Below are positions 43,070 through 52,235 of a DNA stretch of 64,000 bases, one piece after another. A model generated the notes under the pieces. That model saw only the letters and a list, made by a program, of their open reading frames with translations, had not been told where the DNA came from and did no database searches. The first letter of the stretch is position 1. The number at the start of each line of letters is the position of its first letter. A program made the position numbers and the translations under genes. This DNA is from Sphingobium sp. EM0848 (GTDB lineage Bacteria > Pseudomonadota > Alphaproteobacteria > Sphingomonadales > Sphingomonadaceae): the NCBI RefSeq assembly GCF_013375555.1, contig NZ_JABXWB010000001.1, forward strand, positions 930,001-994,000, in the 5' to 3' direction.

Positions 43070-44044
43070 TCAACCTCCATGATGCATGGCAGGGACAATG
43101 GTACGGACTACCCGAACGGCAGCGGGCAGCATCAGCACGCCGATCATGACCGGCAACATGCAGGCAACCAGCGGGACCGAGATCAGGACGGGGATGCGAT
43201 GGGCCTTTTCCTCGGCCCGAAGACGCCGCTTCTCGCGCATTTCCGTGGCATAGACCCGCAGGGTCCGGGCAATGCTGGTCCCCAGCTTGTCCGACTGGAT
43301 CAGCAGCGTGGCGAAGGCGCTGATTTCCTCGACACCCGCCGACTGCGCCATGTTGCGCAACGCCTTTTCGCGGGACGCGCCGGCGCGCAGTTGCAGGGTC
43401 GTCGTCGTCAGCAATTTGGCAATGAGCGGATGGGAAAAGACCAGTTCACGGCCAACCCGATCGATTGCGGCTTCCAGCCCGAGACCGGCTTCGACGCAGA
43501 CGAGCATGAGGTCAAGGCTGTCCGGGAAGCCGTTGACGATAGCCTCGCGCCGCCGATCCGCCTTGGCGCGGACATAGAGCGTCGGCAGATACAACCCTGA
43601 CAGCGCCGACAGCGATCCCATCAGATAAAGCTTCCCGAACGACATCTGATAGCCGCCCATGATGCTCAGGCCGACAAAGGCCAGCGGGAAGATGATGACC
43701 AGCAGGAGCCGGATGAGATTATAGACACGCGGCGCCGCCGGGGATTCGAAGCCCGCCGCGAGGAGCTTTTCGCGCAGCGCCGTCGACTTGCTATCCGCCA
43801 GGCTCAGGCCTGCCCGTTCGATCCTATCCACCAGCCGCGACCAGCCGTCGTCGCGCTTGCCCCGCAGGGAGCCGACGAGGGCGTTCGACGTGCCGGTGGC
43901 GGAAATGACGCGCAGTTCGTTGCGGATGGTGCTGTGCCGTGACCATGCGCGGGAGACGATCAGCGTACCGCCAACCACCAGCGCGAACAGCACGGACAGC
44001 AGAACAAGCCGGACCAGTGGCGTCATGGAGATGAAGTCGATCAT
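43070..44044 (-). CDS. tadC: TadC, type II/IV secretion platform protein (GspF domain)
   Basis: 324 aa. The inner-membrane T2SSF domain contains DSLDLMLVCVEAGLGLEAAI and several helices, including a C-terminal pair (VLISVPLVACMLPVMIGVLML). With TadB it forms the platform above the ATPase. 1 base before tadD, 1 base after tadB. Confidence 0.94.
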   Translation of the reverse strand: MIDFISMTPLVRLVLLSVLFALVVGGTLIVSRAWSRHSTIRNELRVISATGTSNALVGSLRGKRDDGWSRLVDRIERAGLSLADSKSTALREKLLAAGFESPAAPRVYNLIRLLLVIIFPLAFVGLSIMGGYQMSFGKLYLMGSLSALSGLYLPTLYVRAKADRRREAIVNGFPDSLDLMLVCVEAGLGLEAAIDRVGRELVFSHPLIAKLLTTTTLQLRAGASREKALRNMAQSAGVEEISAFATLLIQSDKLGTSIARTLRVYATEMREKRRLRAEEKAHRIPVLISVPLVACMLPVMIGVLMLPAAVRVVRTIVPAMHHGG

Positions 44045-44045
44045 G

Positions 44046-45047
44046 TCAAACCTTTATGTCGACGATTTTGCGGATCGAGATGAAGCCGATCAGATACAGC
44101 AGCAGAAGGGCGGGAAAACCGATCATGAAGATGCGATCCTGCGCCACATCCAGGTAGAAGGCGGGATTGATCATGAACAGGACTGAGAAGGCCAACACCG
44201 GAAGGGCTGTCAGCATCAGGCCGGTCATCCGTCCTTCGGAACTCAGCGCGCGGACCTTCATGTACATGCTGGCCCGGTCCCGAATGACCTTGGACAGATT
44301 TTCCAGGATTTCAGCGAGATTGCCGCCCGTTTCGTTCTGAACCGAGATCGACACGACGAACATGCGCATGTCCTCCAGATCCCAGCGCTCCGCCATGGCG
44401 AGCAGAGCGTCGGACAACTCGGCGCCATAGGCGACTTCGTCGGAAACCAGACCGAACTCGCTGCCGATCGGGTCCACCATTTCCTCGGTGATGAGCTGGA
44501 TCGCGGCTGCGATGGGATGTCCGGCACGCAGCGAGCGGGTGAAGATGTCGAGCGCCACGGGAAATTGCTGCTCCATCCGGGTCCGCCGCTTTTCGGCCAT
44601 GCGTTTGAGGACGAAGGCGGGCAGGCCGAAGGCGATGGCCGCCGCCGCCGTCAGGATCAGCAGGACGACGCCGGGATTGATGGTGAAGCGCGACCACCAG
44701 ACAAGCAGGGTGATAAGGCAGGACAAGAGGAAGAAACCCAGCGCGCAGGCGAGCATCAGCATGCGTGCGTCCACCGGCACGGCGGACATCATGACCATGC
44801 GGATGAACCCGGCATGCATCCGCTGCAGCGGTCCCGCATTGGCAGGCAGCACGGCGGGCATGTTCTTGAGCAGCGTCACCGACACGGATTCCCGATCCAT
44901 GCCCAATTGCATCAGCTTCAGCCGGCGGTTTACAGCACCCCGTTCGGTGCGCCGTTCCCACATCAGGTTGAGCGCGATCTGCGACAGGATGAAGATCGAC
45001 GCGAAAATCGCGACAAGGATCAGCAGCCGGACCAGCAGCGCGGTCAT
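44046..45047 (-). CDS. tadB: TadB, type II/IV secretion platform protein (GspF domain)
   Basis: 333 aa; ATGA overlap with the CpaF stop. T2SSF motif FPVALDIFTRSLRAGHPIAAAI and QNETGGNLAEILENLSKVIRD; helices at both ends. Partner of TadC. Confidence 0.94.
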   Translation of the reverse strand: MTALLVRLLILVAIFASIFILSQIALNLMWERRTERGAVNRRLKLMQLGMDRESVSVTLLKNMPAVLPANAGPLQRMHAGFIRMVMMSAVPVDARMLMLACALGFFLLSCLITLLVWWSRFTINPGVVLLILTAAAAIAFGLPAFVLKRMAEKRRTRMEQQFPVALDIFTRSLRAGHPIAAAIQLITEEMVDPIGSEFGLVSDEVAYGAELSDALLAMAERWDLEDMRMFVVSISVQNETGGNLAEILENLSKVIRDRASMYMKVRALSSEGRMTGLMLTALPVLAFSVLFMINPAFYLDVAQDRIFMIGFPALLLLYLIGFISIRKIVDIKV

Positions 45048-46426
45048 GACCGTTCAGCCCTGACCACGGGCCGAAAGATCTCCGGGTCCAGCCTGATGCC
45101 ACGGTCGATGAGTTCCGCCATGAATTTCGGCCGGATGCCCGTCGCCTCGAAATAGCCGAGCACATTGCCGTCGGCATCCTTGCCCGTGCTGCGGAAGCGG
45201 AAGATTTCCTGCATGGTGATGGTTTCGCCCTCCATCCCCGTAATCTCCGAAAGCGAAACGATCTTGCGGCGACCGTCGCTGAGGCGACCAACCTGAATGA
45301 CGACGTTTACGGCGGATGCGATCTGCGCCCGGGCCGAGGTGATGGGCATGTCGACTCCGCTCATGCCGATCATCTGCTCGATGCGGGATAGGGCGTCGCG
45401 CGGCGTGTTGGCGTGCACGGTGGTCATTGACCCGTCATGGCCGGTGTTCATCGCCTGAAGCATGTCGAAAGTCTCGCCCGCGCGGCATTCGCCAAGGATG
45501 ATCCGGTCTGGCCGCATACGCAGCGCGTTCTTGACGAGGTCGCGCTGCGTGATCTCGCCCTTGCCCTCAATATTGGGCGGCCTGGTCTCCAGCCGGGCGA
45601 CATGGTCCTGCTGCAATTGCAGTTCGGCGGAATCCTCGATGGTCACGATCCGCTCGCGCCCGTCGATATAGGAGGAGAGGGCGTTGAGAAGCGTGGTCTT
45701 GCCCGATCCCGTGCCGCCGGAAATGATGATGTTGCGGCGGGCCATCACGATCGCTTCCAATATGGGCGCCATGGAAGCGGGAATGGTTTCCAGATCGATC
45801 ATTTTCGCGATGCTGATCGGCTTCTTGGAAAATTTGCGGATCGACAGCAGCGATCCGTCGATGGCCAGCGGCGGCACGATGGCATTGACGCGCGAACCGT
45901 CCGCCAGCCGGGCATCGACGAAGGGCGAGGATTCATCCACTCGCCGTCCGACCGCGCTCACGATCTTCTGGATAATGCGCAGCAGATGCCGCTCATCCTG
46001 AAAGCGAACCGCCGTCTTTTCCAGCAATCCCCGCCGCTCGACGAAGACGCTGTTGCAGCCGTTCACCAATATGTCGGTGACGCTCTCATCCTGCAGCAGC
46101 GGCTCCAGCGGCCCCAGCCCCAGCAGTTCGTCCAGCACGTCATTGGACAGGGCCGACCGCTCGGCGCGATTGAGCGCCTCTCCCTTCGTCTCCAAGATTT
46201 CAGCGACGATGCTGGAAATTTCCCCGGCGATCTGGTCGCGCGGCATCTTGTCGAGCAGCGAAAGGTTGATCCTGTCGAGCAACTGCTGATGGATCGTGAC
46301 CTTCAGCGCCAGCATCTTGGCGGACGCCTCGTTGACAGGCGGCGGCTCACCGCTGTCCGGCGCGCTGCCCTGCTTGTCCTCGGCGGCGGTATCTGTCTTT
46401 CCCTGAGCGCCCTGTATTTTCCACAT
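45044..46426 (-). CDS. cpaF: CpaF/TadA secretion ATPase
   Basis: 460 aa from ATG 46426 (a TTG at 46432 is also in frame; the ATG gives MWK as in the paralog's MWQ). Walker [13 protein letters not shown], Asp-box [15 protein letters not shown], His box [14 protein letters not shown]. Powers Flp pilus assembly. The sequence is strongly similar to the second copy at 40443. Confidence 0.95.
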   Translation of the reverse strand: MWKIQGAQGKTDTAAEDKQGSAPDSGEPPPVNEASAKMLALKVTIHQQLLDRINLSLLDKMPRDQIAGEISSIVAEILETKGEALNRAERSALSNDVLDELLGLGPLEPLLQDESVTDILVNGCNSVFVERRGLLEKTAVRFQDERHLLRIIQKIVSAVGRRVDESSPFVDARLADGSRVNAIVPPLAIDGSLLSIRKFSKKPISIAKMIDLETIPASMAPILEAIVMARRNIIISGGTGSGKTTLLNALSSYIDGRERIVTIEDSAELQLQQDHVARLETRPPNIEGKGEITQRDLVKNALRMRPDRIILGECRAGETFDMLQAMNTGHDGSMTTVHANTPRDALSRIEQMIGMSGVDMPITSARAQIASAVNVVIQVGRLSDGRRKIVSLSEITGMEGETITMQEIFRFRSTGKDADGNVLGYFEATGIRPKFMAELIDRGIRLDPEIFRPVVRAERS

Positions 46427-46428
46427 GA

Positions 46429-47589
46429 TCAATTGCCCTTTGCCAGGCGACCCGTGCGGAGCAGTTCTCCGATCTTTTCTATGTCCTTGCAGAAACGGCT
46501 CTTGCCCCGGATGTCGCTGACCAGCGCGCCCTGATTTTGCGCGGTGCTGACCAGCGGCGCGTCCAGTGTCACGCTGCCCAGCGTCCGGTGGCCCAGCGTC
46601 TCTGACACGTCATTGAGGTCGATCGTGCGGAACAACCGCTTTTCCACGCGGTTGACCACGATCTGGATCGCGTCGCTTTCGATCCCGATCGAGCGGAACA
46701 GCTCGATCCGGCGCTTCGCCTGCCGCAGACTGGCGACCGACAGTTCGACCACCAGCAGGATCACGTCCGAAGCCAGCGCGGCGGACAGGGCCCAGTTGGT
46801 CCAGTCCGGCGGGAAATCCAGCACCACATAGCCGAAATCCTGCCGCAGCAGCCGGATCACCTTCAGCAGCTGGTCGGAATCGACCGATTCCAGCGGCATG
46901 ATCGTTTCCGGCGCGCTGATCACCGACAACCCGCTATTGGTGCGTCCCACAATGGAGGCGATCAGTTCCTCGTCCAGCCGTCCTTCCGCATGGAGGAGGT
47001 CGGCCAGCGTCCCGCGCGCCGACACGCCCAGGAAATCGGCGACGCTGCCATATTGCAGGTCGAGGTCGGCGATCACCGCGCCCCGGCCTGACACGTCTTG
47101 CGTTGAAAGATAGGCGGCGAGTTGCGTCGCGATGGATGTTGCGCCGCAACCGCCGATGGAGCGTGCGACGGAAACCATCGGGGCAAGCCGCGAGGATTGT
47201 CCCGTGGCAGCTTCCTGTCGGGCGGCGGTATCGAGCGCCACCTGCAATATTTCATGAATGTCGAAGGGCAGCGACACGACATCACTGATCCCTTCCTTCA
47301 CCAATGTCCGCACAAGCGAGACGGAGGCGCCGTTGATCGCGGCGACCAGCGGCAGGTTGGGCATGCGCGCGCGAATGTCGCTGACGCGATGCATCGACGC
47401 GGCATTGCCGGGATCGACCTCGATAAAGACCAGCGCCGCGCTCTTCAGCAATGCGTCGGACACGGGCGCATCGCGGTCGAGGGTTTCGAGATGCAGGCCC
47501 CGAACCTTGCCCAGCCCGTCGGCCTGCGCCAGCGGACCGATATGATCCGCCGAAGCAATGATCAGGATGCGGCTATTGGTCAGTAACAT
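46429..47589 (-). CDS. cpaE: CpaE/TadZ pilus localisation protein
   Basis: 386 aa from ATG 47589 (GGAAG upstream); an earlier ATG at 47631 is possible. The N-terminal half is an atypical receiver-like domain (ALVFIEVDPGNAASMHRVSDI). The C-terminal half is a ParA/MinD-like ATPase fold with RSIGGCGATSIATQLAAYL (deviant Walker A), VIADLDLQYGS and YVVLDFPPDW. It positions the pilus machine. Confidence 0.93.
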   Translation of the reverse strand: MLLTNSRILIIASADHIGPLAQADGLGKVRGLHLETLDRDAPVSDALLKSAALVFIEVDPGNAASMHRVSDIRARMPNLPLVAAINGASVSLVRTLVKEGISDVVSLPFDIHEILQVALDTAARQEAATGQSSRLAPMVSVARSIGGCGATSIATQLAAYLSTQDVSGRGAVIADLDLQYGSVADFLGVSARGTLADLLHAEGRLDEELIASIVGRTNSGLSVISAPETIMPLESVDSDQLLKVIRLLRQDFGYVVLDFPPDWTNWALSAALASDVILLVVELSVASLRQAKRRIELFRSIGIESDAIQIVVNRVEKRLFRTIDLNDVSETLGHRTLGSVTLDAPLVSTAQNQGALVSDIRGKSRFCKDIEKIGELLRTGRLAKGN

Positions 47590-47687
47590 GTCTTCCCTGG
47601 AGTGTCTGGACGGAGGATTGATGTTGCCCATATTTCATTCCTGGAAGGCTGAGCCATTGCTGCGCCATGGCTTCGCTCATGGAGCCC

Positions 47688-47984
47688 CTACTGACTGTTG
47701 GTCACGGTGTTCGATGTCTGCACCCGGTCCGGTTGCTTCACCTTGTCGGTGCGATATCGCCCGATGGCCTGCGCCGTATGATCGCCGGAACTTGCCGCCA
47801 TGGGGCTGTCATAGACCGGACTGGGATCGATGATCTGCGCCGCCAGCGTCTGCCGGTTGGCTTCCCCGAAATTGTCCACCGGCTTGAAGGGGGAGGGGCG
47901 CTCGTTGGTGCATCCCGACAGGAGCATCGCGCCCGTCATCACCCCCGCCGCCAGGATAAGCCGGCTTGCTCGATCAATAGGCAT
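47688..47984 (-). CDS. cpaD: Short CpaD-like lipoprotein of the Tad locus
   Basis: 98 aa; overlaps the cpaC stop by 11 bases with AAGGAGGGC upstream. Lipobox LSGC (Cys about 25). The body NFGEANRQTLAAQIIDPSPVY resembles the C-terminal part of CpaD, and sphingomonads carry this short version. Predicted outer-membrane lipoprotein associated with the CpaC secretin. Confidence 0.75.
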   Translation of the reverse strand: MPIDRASRLILAAGVMTGAMLLSGCTNERPSPFKPVDNFGEANRQTLAAQIIDPSPVYDSPMAASSGDHTAQAIGRYRTDKVKQPDRVQTSNTVTNSQ

Positions 47985-49437
47985 AGCTGCCCTCCTTCTT
48001 GGCCGCAGGAGCCTGCGCAGCGGGCGCTACGCCTTCCGCCGGTTTCACCGGCTCGGCATGATAGGCCTGCCCCAGCAGGAAGGTTTCCGCTTCGCTGGGA
48101 TCGCGCACTCCATCGGTGGGCAGGCGCACCTGCTCAGGCTTCAGCGGCGCCACCAGATGCGGCGTCACCACGATCAGCAACTCCGTCTGGTCCTTCTGAT
48201 AGTTGGTCGAGCGGAACAGCGCACCCAGGATCGGCACCGAACCCAGCAACGGTATCTGGTCCACCGTCGTCTTGAAGTCCTTCTGCAGCAGTCCGGCAAT
48301 GGCGAAGCTTTCCCCGTCACGCAGTTCCAGCGTGGTGCTGGCGCGGCGGGTGCGCAGGCCTGGAATGGTGATGCTGCCGATCGTCAGGGATGCGGAGGAG
48401 TCGATCTGGCTGACCTCCGGCTCGACGATCATATTGATCGTCCTGTCGCCCAGGACGGTCGGCGTGAAGGATAGGCTGACGCCGAAGGGCTTGAACTGCA
48501 CCGTGATCGGCGTGTTGCCGTTGGTGGTCCCCCCCCCGGACTGAATCGACGGCACCGGAAATTCGCCGCCCGCCAGGAAGGACGCCTTTTCCCCCGACAG
48601 CGCGATCAGCGTTGGCTGTGCGAGTGTCTTGGCAAGTCCCCGCGACTCCAGCGCGTTCAGCACCCCTTCGATCTTGGTGCCGCCGATATTGAAGACATTG
48701 CGGAAAATGCCGAAGCTATTGGTGATTTCCGCCAGCTTCAAGACGCCGATGCCGGTCGTTGCATCGGGCGTCAGCGAAGCACCCTTGCCGGACACGGCAT
48801 CGAATTTGCCATTGTTCGACAGGCCGAAGCCGCTGATACCGATGTCCTTGCCGGCCGTGCGGTTGACCTCAGCAAAGCGCACTTCCACCATCACCTGCGT
48901 GCTGGAGCCGACGCTCAGCAAATTGATGACCTTGTCGCCCGCATAGGCCTTGGCCAGCTGGGCTGCGCGGTCGGCGGCGGCTGGGCTGCTGACCAGGCCG
49001 TTCAGCACGATCGAGTCATTGGAAATGCTGGCGTCGATCTTCTCGCCCGGCACCAGTTGGCGGAGCTGGTCGGTCAAAGCCAGCACGTCCGGTCCCACCG
49101 ACACGTCGATCACGGAGATGACGCGGCCGGCGCTATCGTAAAGCGTCAGGCTGGTCGTCCCCATCTTCTTGCCGAGCACATAGATGGAACGGTTGGTGAT
49201 GGGCATGATGTCCGCCACATCTTCATTGCCCACCATGGCCTTGGCGATGGGCCGATCGGCGGTCACCACTTGGCTTTTGTTGAGCGGCACTTCCAGCGTG
49301 CCGGCATGAAGCGATGCTTCGCTCTGCGCCTGCGCGGCCATAGGCGTCGCGACGGAGAGGGCCAGACCCAGCGCGATCAGGAAACCACCCGACCGCAGGG
49401 CGCGGGATTGTCTGTCAGTAGCCACGCTGCACCCCAT
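47974..49437 (-). CDS. cpaC: CpaC/RcpA outer-membrane secretin
   Basis: 487 aa from ATG 49437; GTG 49458 and GTG 49425 are alternatives. A signal peptide (up to VATPMAAQAQ) is followed by the BON-like N-terminal domain (LEVPLNKSQVVTADRPIAKA) and the secretin domain: VMVEVRFAEVNRTAGKDIG, LAQPTLIALSGEKASFLAGG (secretin signature) and LELRDGESFAIAGLLQ, then LLGSVPILGALFRS. Forms the pilus pore. The start lies within the cpaB 3' end. Confidence 0.95.
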   Translation of the reverse strand: MGCSVATDRQSRALRSGGFLIALGLALSVATPMAAQAQSEASLHAGTLEVPLNKSQVVTADRPIAKAMVGNEDVADIMPITNRSIYVLGKKMGTTSLTLYDSAGRVISVIDVSVGPDVLALTDQLRQLVPGEKIDASISNDSIVLNGLVSSPAAADRAAQLAKAYAGDKVINLLSVGSSTQVMVEVRFAEVNRTAGKDIGISGFGLSNNGKFDAVSGKGASLTPDATTGIGVLKLAEITNSFGIFRNVFNIGGTKIEGVLNALESRGLAKTLAQPTLIALSGEKASFLAGGEFPVPSIQSGGGTTNGNTPITVQFKPFGVSLSFTPTVLGDRTINMIVEPEVSQIDSSASLTIGSITIPGLRTRRASTTLELRDGESFAIAGLLQKDFKTTVDQIPLLGSVPILGALFRSTNYQKDQTELLIVVTPHLVAPLKPEQVRLPTDGVRDPSEAETFLLGQAYHAEPVKPAEGVAPAAQAPAAKKEGSYAY

Positions 49438-50326
49438 ATTCGCTGATCTTCGTGCCACGGATCACCGTCATGGACGGGCCGTTGACAATCGGAGTGGTAG
49501 GATTGGAACCGCCCGGCAGGCGGAACTGCGGCACCTTGGCCATCTGGACCGGCGCGGAAGGCGCGCTGCTGGTCCGCTTGGCGTTGATCATGTAATTGGT
49601 GGCCGACAATTGGCGCGGGATCACCGTGGTCCGGGGACTGGCGGCCTGATCGGCGACATTGCGCAGCGCCAGGCTGACGACGCCCAACTGTGCGGCAAGG
49701 GCCAGCTTCTGCGCTCCGACCGTATCGACTTCCAGTGTTGCCGTCTTGCTGACGATCGGCTTGGTCTGGCTCTCGTCGGAAATCTGGTCGATGCCCAGCA
49801 CGGGAACGCTTTCCAGTACCACGTCAGTCATCTTGTCGTTGGCGGTCGCGCCATCGCCGGGAACCGGGCGGGTCAGCAGCACATCGACGACATCGCCCGG
49901 CCGGACGAAACCGCCCACGCCGCTCACGTCATTGATGGGAATGGCATAGGCCAGCTTGCCCGCGGGCAGGTTCGCCGCGATGGTAGCGCGGCCGTCGCTG
50001 CCGGAAACCTTGGATGCGAGAACAGGTTCGCCGGTGACCATCGGGCGCACCGCGACGCGGCTGTTCTTGAGGGCATCAGCGAGGGAGGTGAAGGCTCCAA
50101 CCGGGATGGAATTGGCCGGCCAGTTGGCCATGCGCAAATTCTGGTCGGTGAGCGGCGTGCCGAAGCCGAGATTCTGGGTGGCGACGACGATGCCGGTCAT
50201 CTTTTGATTTTCGGCAATGCGTTCCTGACGCTTCTCAACCCCGGAAAAATAAGCATTGGCGAGCAGAACTGCCCCAAGGCCGAGAAATACTGCCAAAGCA
50301 AAGAAGATCCAATTGCGTCCTTGCAT
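49415..50326 (-). CDS. cpaB: CpaB/RcpC Flp pilus assembly protein
   Basis: 303 aa; GGGGGGAGA upstream. N-terminal membrane anchor, then the SAF domain (VVATQNLGFGTPLTDQNLRM, IPVGAFTSLADAL) and the CpaB C-terminal region (VGGFVRPGDVVDVLLTRPVP). A periplasmic component linking secretin and platform. Confidence 0.95.
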   Translation of the reverse strand: MQGRNWIFFALAVFLGLGAVLLANAYFSGVEKRQERIAENQKMTGIVVATQNLGFGTPLTDQNLRMANWPANSIPVGAFTSLADALKNSRVAVRPMVTGEPVLASKVSGSDGRATIAANLPAGKLAYAIPINDVSGVGGFVRPGDVVDVLLTRPVPGDGATANDKMTDVVLESVPVLGIDQISDESQTKPIVSKTATLEVDTVGAQKLALAAQLGVVSLALRNVADQAASPRTTVIPRQLSATNYMINAKRTSSAPSAPVQMAKVPQFRLPGGSNPTTPIVNGPSMTVIRGTKISEYGVQRGY

Positions 50327-50399
50327 GACGCATCTCCCCCCAACTGCCTCAAAAAGGTTTGGCGTGGCCGGTTACCCGGTCACGCCAGCAAATATTAAT

Positions 50400-50585
50400 T
50401 TACGTGCAGGTTGAACCCTTTGAGGAAATGCAGTTACCTGCGGCATTCATTGCGCTCGAAATGTTACCCCCTAAGGTAACTGCTGCTGCTGCGATGCCGG
50501 TGCCAACAATTGCGAGAATGAGCGCATATTCTGCGGCTGAAGCACCGCTTTCATCCTTCATGAAGCTGCGGAAAAATTTCACCAT
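50400..50585 (-). CDS. flp: Flp type IVb pilin (copy 2)
   Basis: 61 aa from ATG 50585 (GGAG upstream). Prepilin cleavage site G/ASAAEY followed by ALILAIVGTGIAAAAVTLGG and a CISSKGSTCT tail with two Cys. Major pilin. Second gene in a tandem pair. Confidence 0.95.
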   Translation of the reverse strand: MVKFFRSFMKDESGASAAEYALILAIVGTGIAAAAVTLGGNISSAMNAAGNCISSKGSTCT

Positions 50586-50641
50586 GATCTTCACTCCAAG
50601 ATTTTGACTCTTTCGAACGAATGGAGTCTCAACTGGCAATA

Positions 50642-50827
50642 TTAGGTGCAAGTCGATCCCTTGGTGGAGATGCAGTTGCCTGCAGCAGTCATAGCCCCGG
50701 AAATTTTAGTTCCGAGCGTGCCCGCGGCAACGGCAATGCCCGTGCCGACGATAGCAAGAATAAGTGCGTATTCGGCAGCCGAGGCGCCGGATTCGTCCTT
50801 CAGAAAGCTACGAACGAAATTAACCAT
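50642..50827 (-). CDS. flp: Flp type IVb pilin (copy 1)
   Basis: 61 aa, same layout as the following copy: VRSFLKDESG/ASAAEYALILA and a CISTKGSTCT tail. The two pilins differ at a handful of residues, evidence of tandem duplication. First gene of the tad operon, downstream of a sigma-54-like element. Confidence 0.95.
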   Translation of the reverse strand: MVNFVRSFLKDESGASAAEYALILAIVGTGIAVAAGTLGTKISGAMTAAGNCISTKGSTCT

Positions 50828-50922
50828 GATCTGTACCCCAAATGTGGCACACTGATACTGCGACCAAGACCATGTGTTGCCTTGTTGACGATGGGCTTTC
50901 CTCTGTCGGGTTTGCCCGTCAT

Positions 50923-50938
50923 TGCAAAGTTATTGCCA
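50923..50938 (-). promoter_or_regulatory. Candidate sigma-54 (RpoN) -24/-12 promoter of the flp/tad operon
   Basis: TGGCAATAACTTTGCA on the minus strand: GG and GC dinucleotides separated by exactly 10 bases, with the TGGCA and TTGC halves matching the RpoN consensus. It lies 96 bases upstream of the first pilin start. No NtrC-type activator is encoded nearby. Confidence 0.45.
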
Positions 50939-51288
50939 GAGAACTAGAAAAGGTTAATTTGATTTCGATCAATTATCGAAATCAATTCCTGCCCCGACTC
51001 TCGCCCCGCCCCTTGCGTTGACAGTAAAAAACTCCTCCTATTCAAGCAGATGGTCAACAAAATATTACGCAAAATATTTTCCTGTTATATATCAACCGGA
51101 TAGATTGACCAAAAGTAAACCCATATGGTTTATATCAACCGACTCAGGGGCGTTCGGCGTGAATCCGGTGCAGTTGACCTGCTTTTTTCCCCTTGAAAGG
51201 AACAAGTTATTAACCATTTACACTTAACCTGCTATTGAATAGGGATTATATAACTATAGTTATATGCCATCTATACTAAGAGGAATAT
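50939..51288. other. AT-rich divergent regulatory gap between flp and the 51289 gene
   Basis: About 350 bases with no ORF. It contains TTGAT-TTCG-ATCAA (50959-50972), two TTAACC motifs 14 bases apart (51210-51217 and 51224-51229, the first being the CtrA-like TTAACCAT), and an 18-bp perfect palindrome at 51248-51265. It likely carries the promoter and operators for the plus-strand gene. Confidence 0.55.
51248..51265. promoter_or_regulatory. Perfect 18-bp palindrome, candidate operator
   Basis: ATATAACTATAGTTATAT is identical to its reverse complement. It ends 23 bases before the start of the membrane-protein gene at 51289, where a repressor would block transcription. Confidence 0.5.
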
Positions 51289-52158
51289 ATGATGGTTTCG
51301 GCATCCGTCCCGGCAGGTGAAAATGGCAAAATGCGTGGAAGGCCAATTGCTTTCGCGTCCGCTTTCATGATGTCCTTGGCGCGCGCCTATGCGGCCCGGC
51401 TGCACCGGACGAGCCGTTCGCTGGTCACTTTCCTGGACCTGCGCATGGAAACGCTGATCACGGGTTGGATCGCTGTCACCCTGCTGATCGGTGGGGTCAA
51501 GATCATGACGGCTCCCATGCCGATTTCCGGCGTGATGCAGGGCATATCGATGTTGCTGCCCTATCTGCTGGTCGCGCTGGCGCCGATTGCGGGCTATCGC
51601 GTCGCCGCAGGCAGTTTTCCACGCGGTCAACTCTCCGCGCAGCCTGCGATCCGCCTGTGCCGCTATGGCAACTGGCGCGCACTGGACGAGCTTTCGGCCC
51701 GCCGTAGCCCGGCTTTCGGTCCTACGGGCTTCATGGCGTCGTTGCTGCTCGGCCTCTTGCTGAACGTGCCGGTACGCAGCATGGAATTTTTCGCGGCTGT
51801 CCCCGCCATGGGCGGCGATGCGCCGCTCTGGGCGCAGACGATCCTGCTGTCGATGACGATGGACGTCATCGTCATGAATTTCTTCTACATGGTTTGTTTC
51901 GTGCTGGCGCTGCGTTCCGTCCCGCTGTTCCCGCGCATGTTGCTGCTCGCCTGGGTGTTCGACATAGTGATGCAGTTCATCATGGCGCAGCAGATCGCCG
52001 GCGCAGCGCACCTGCCGACCCAGGTGGCGACCGCGATGACGGTGATGCTGACCGGCAATGTGAAGAAGGTGCTGATCAGTGCGGCGTTGTGGTTGCCCTA
52101 TCTGATCCTGTCGGAACGCGTGAACGTCACCTTTCGCCGCCGCGCGCGGAGTGTCTGA
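51289..52158 (+). CDS. Hypothetical multi-spanning membrane protein
   Basis: 289 aa; AGAGGA upstream of the ATG. About five or six hydrophobic segments (WIAVTLLIGGVKIM, MQGISMLLPYLLVALAPIAG, FMASLLLGLLLNV, VIVMNFFYMVCFVLAL, MLLLAWVFDIVMQFIM, VLISAALWLPYLIL). A cytoplasmic Arg-rich start and tail (RRRARSV). No enzyme motif. Lies between the pilus operon and a two-component pair, so a role in surface behaviour is possible but unproven. Confidence 0.75.
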   Translation: MMVSASVPAGENGKMRGRPIAFASAFMMSLARAYAARLHRTSRSLVTFLDLRMETLITGWIAVTLLIGGVKIMTAPMPISGVMQGISMLLPYLLVALAPIAGYRVAAGSFPRGQLSAQPAIRLCRYGNWRALDELSARRSPAFGPTGFMASLLLGLLLNVPVRSMEFFAAVPAMGGDAPLWAQTILLSMTMDVIVMNFFYMVCFVLALRSVPLFPRMLLLAWVFDIVMQFIMAQQIAGAAHLPTQVATAMTVMLTGNVKKVLISAALWLPYLILSERVNVTFRRRARSV

Positions 52159-52235
52159 AGACGCCTGAAATTGCGCCCGGTGGCGTAAATATAAAGCCAT
52201 TTGACTATAGCATTCCGAAGTAAATCGTTTGCCCT

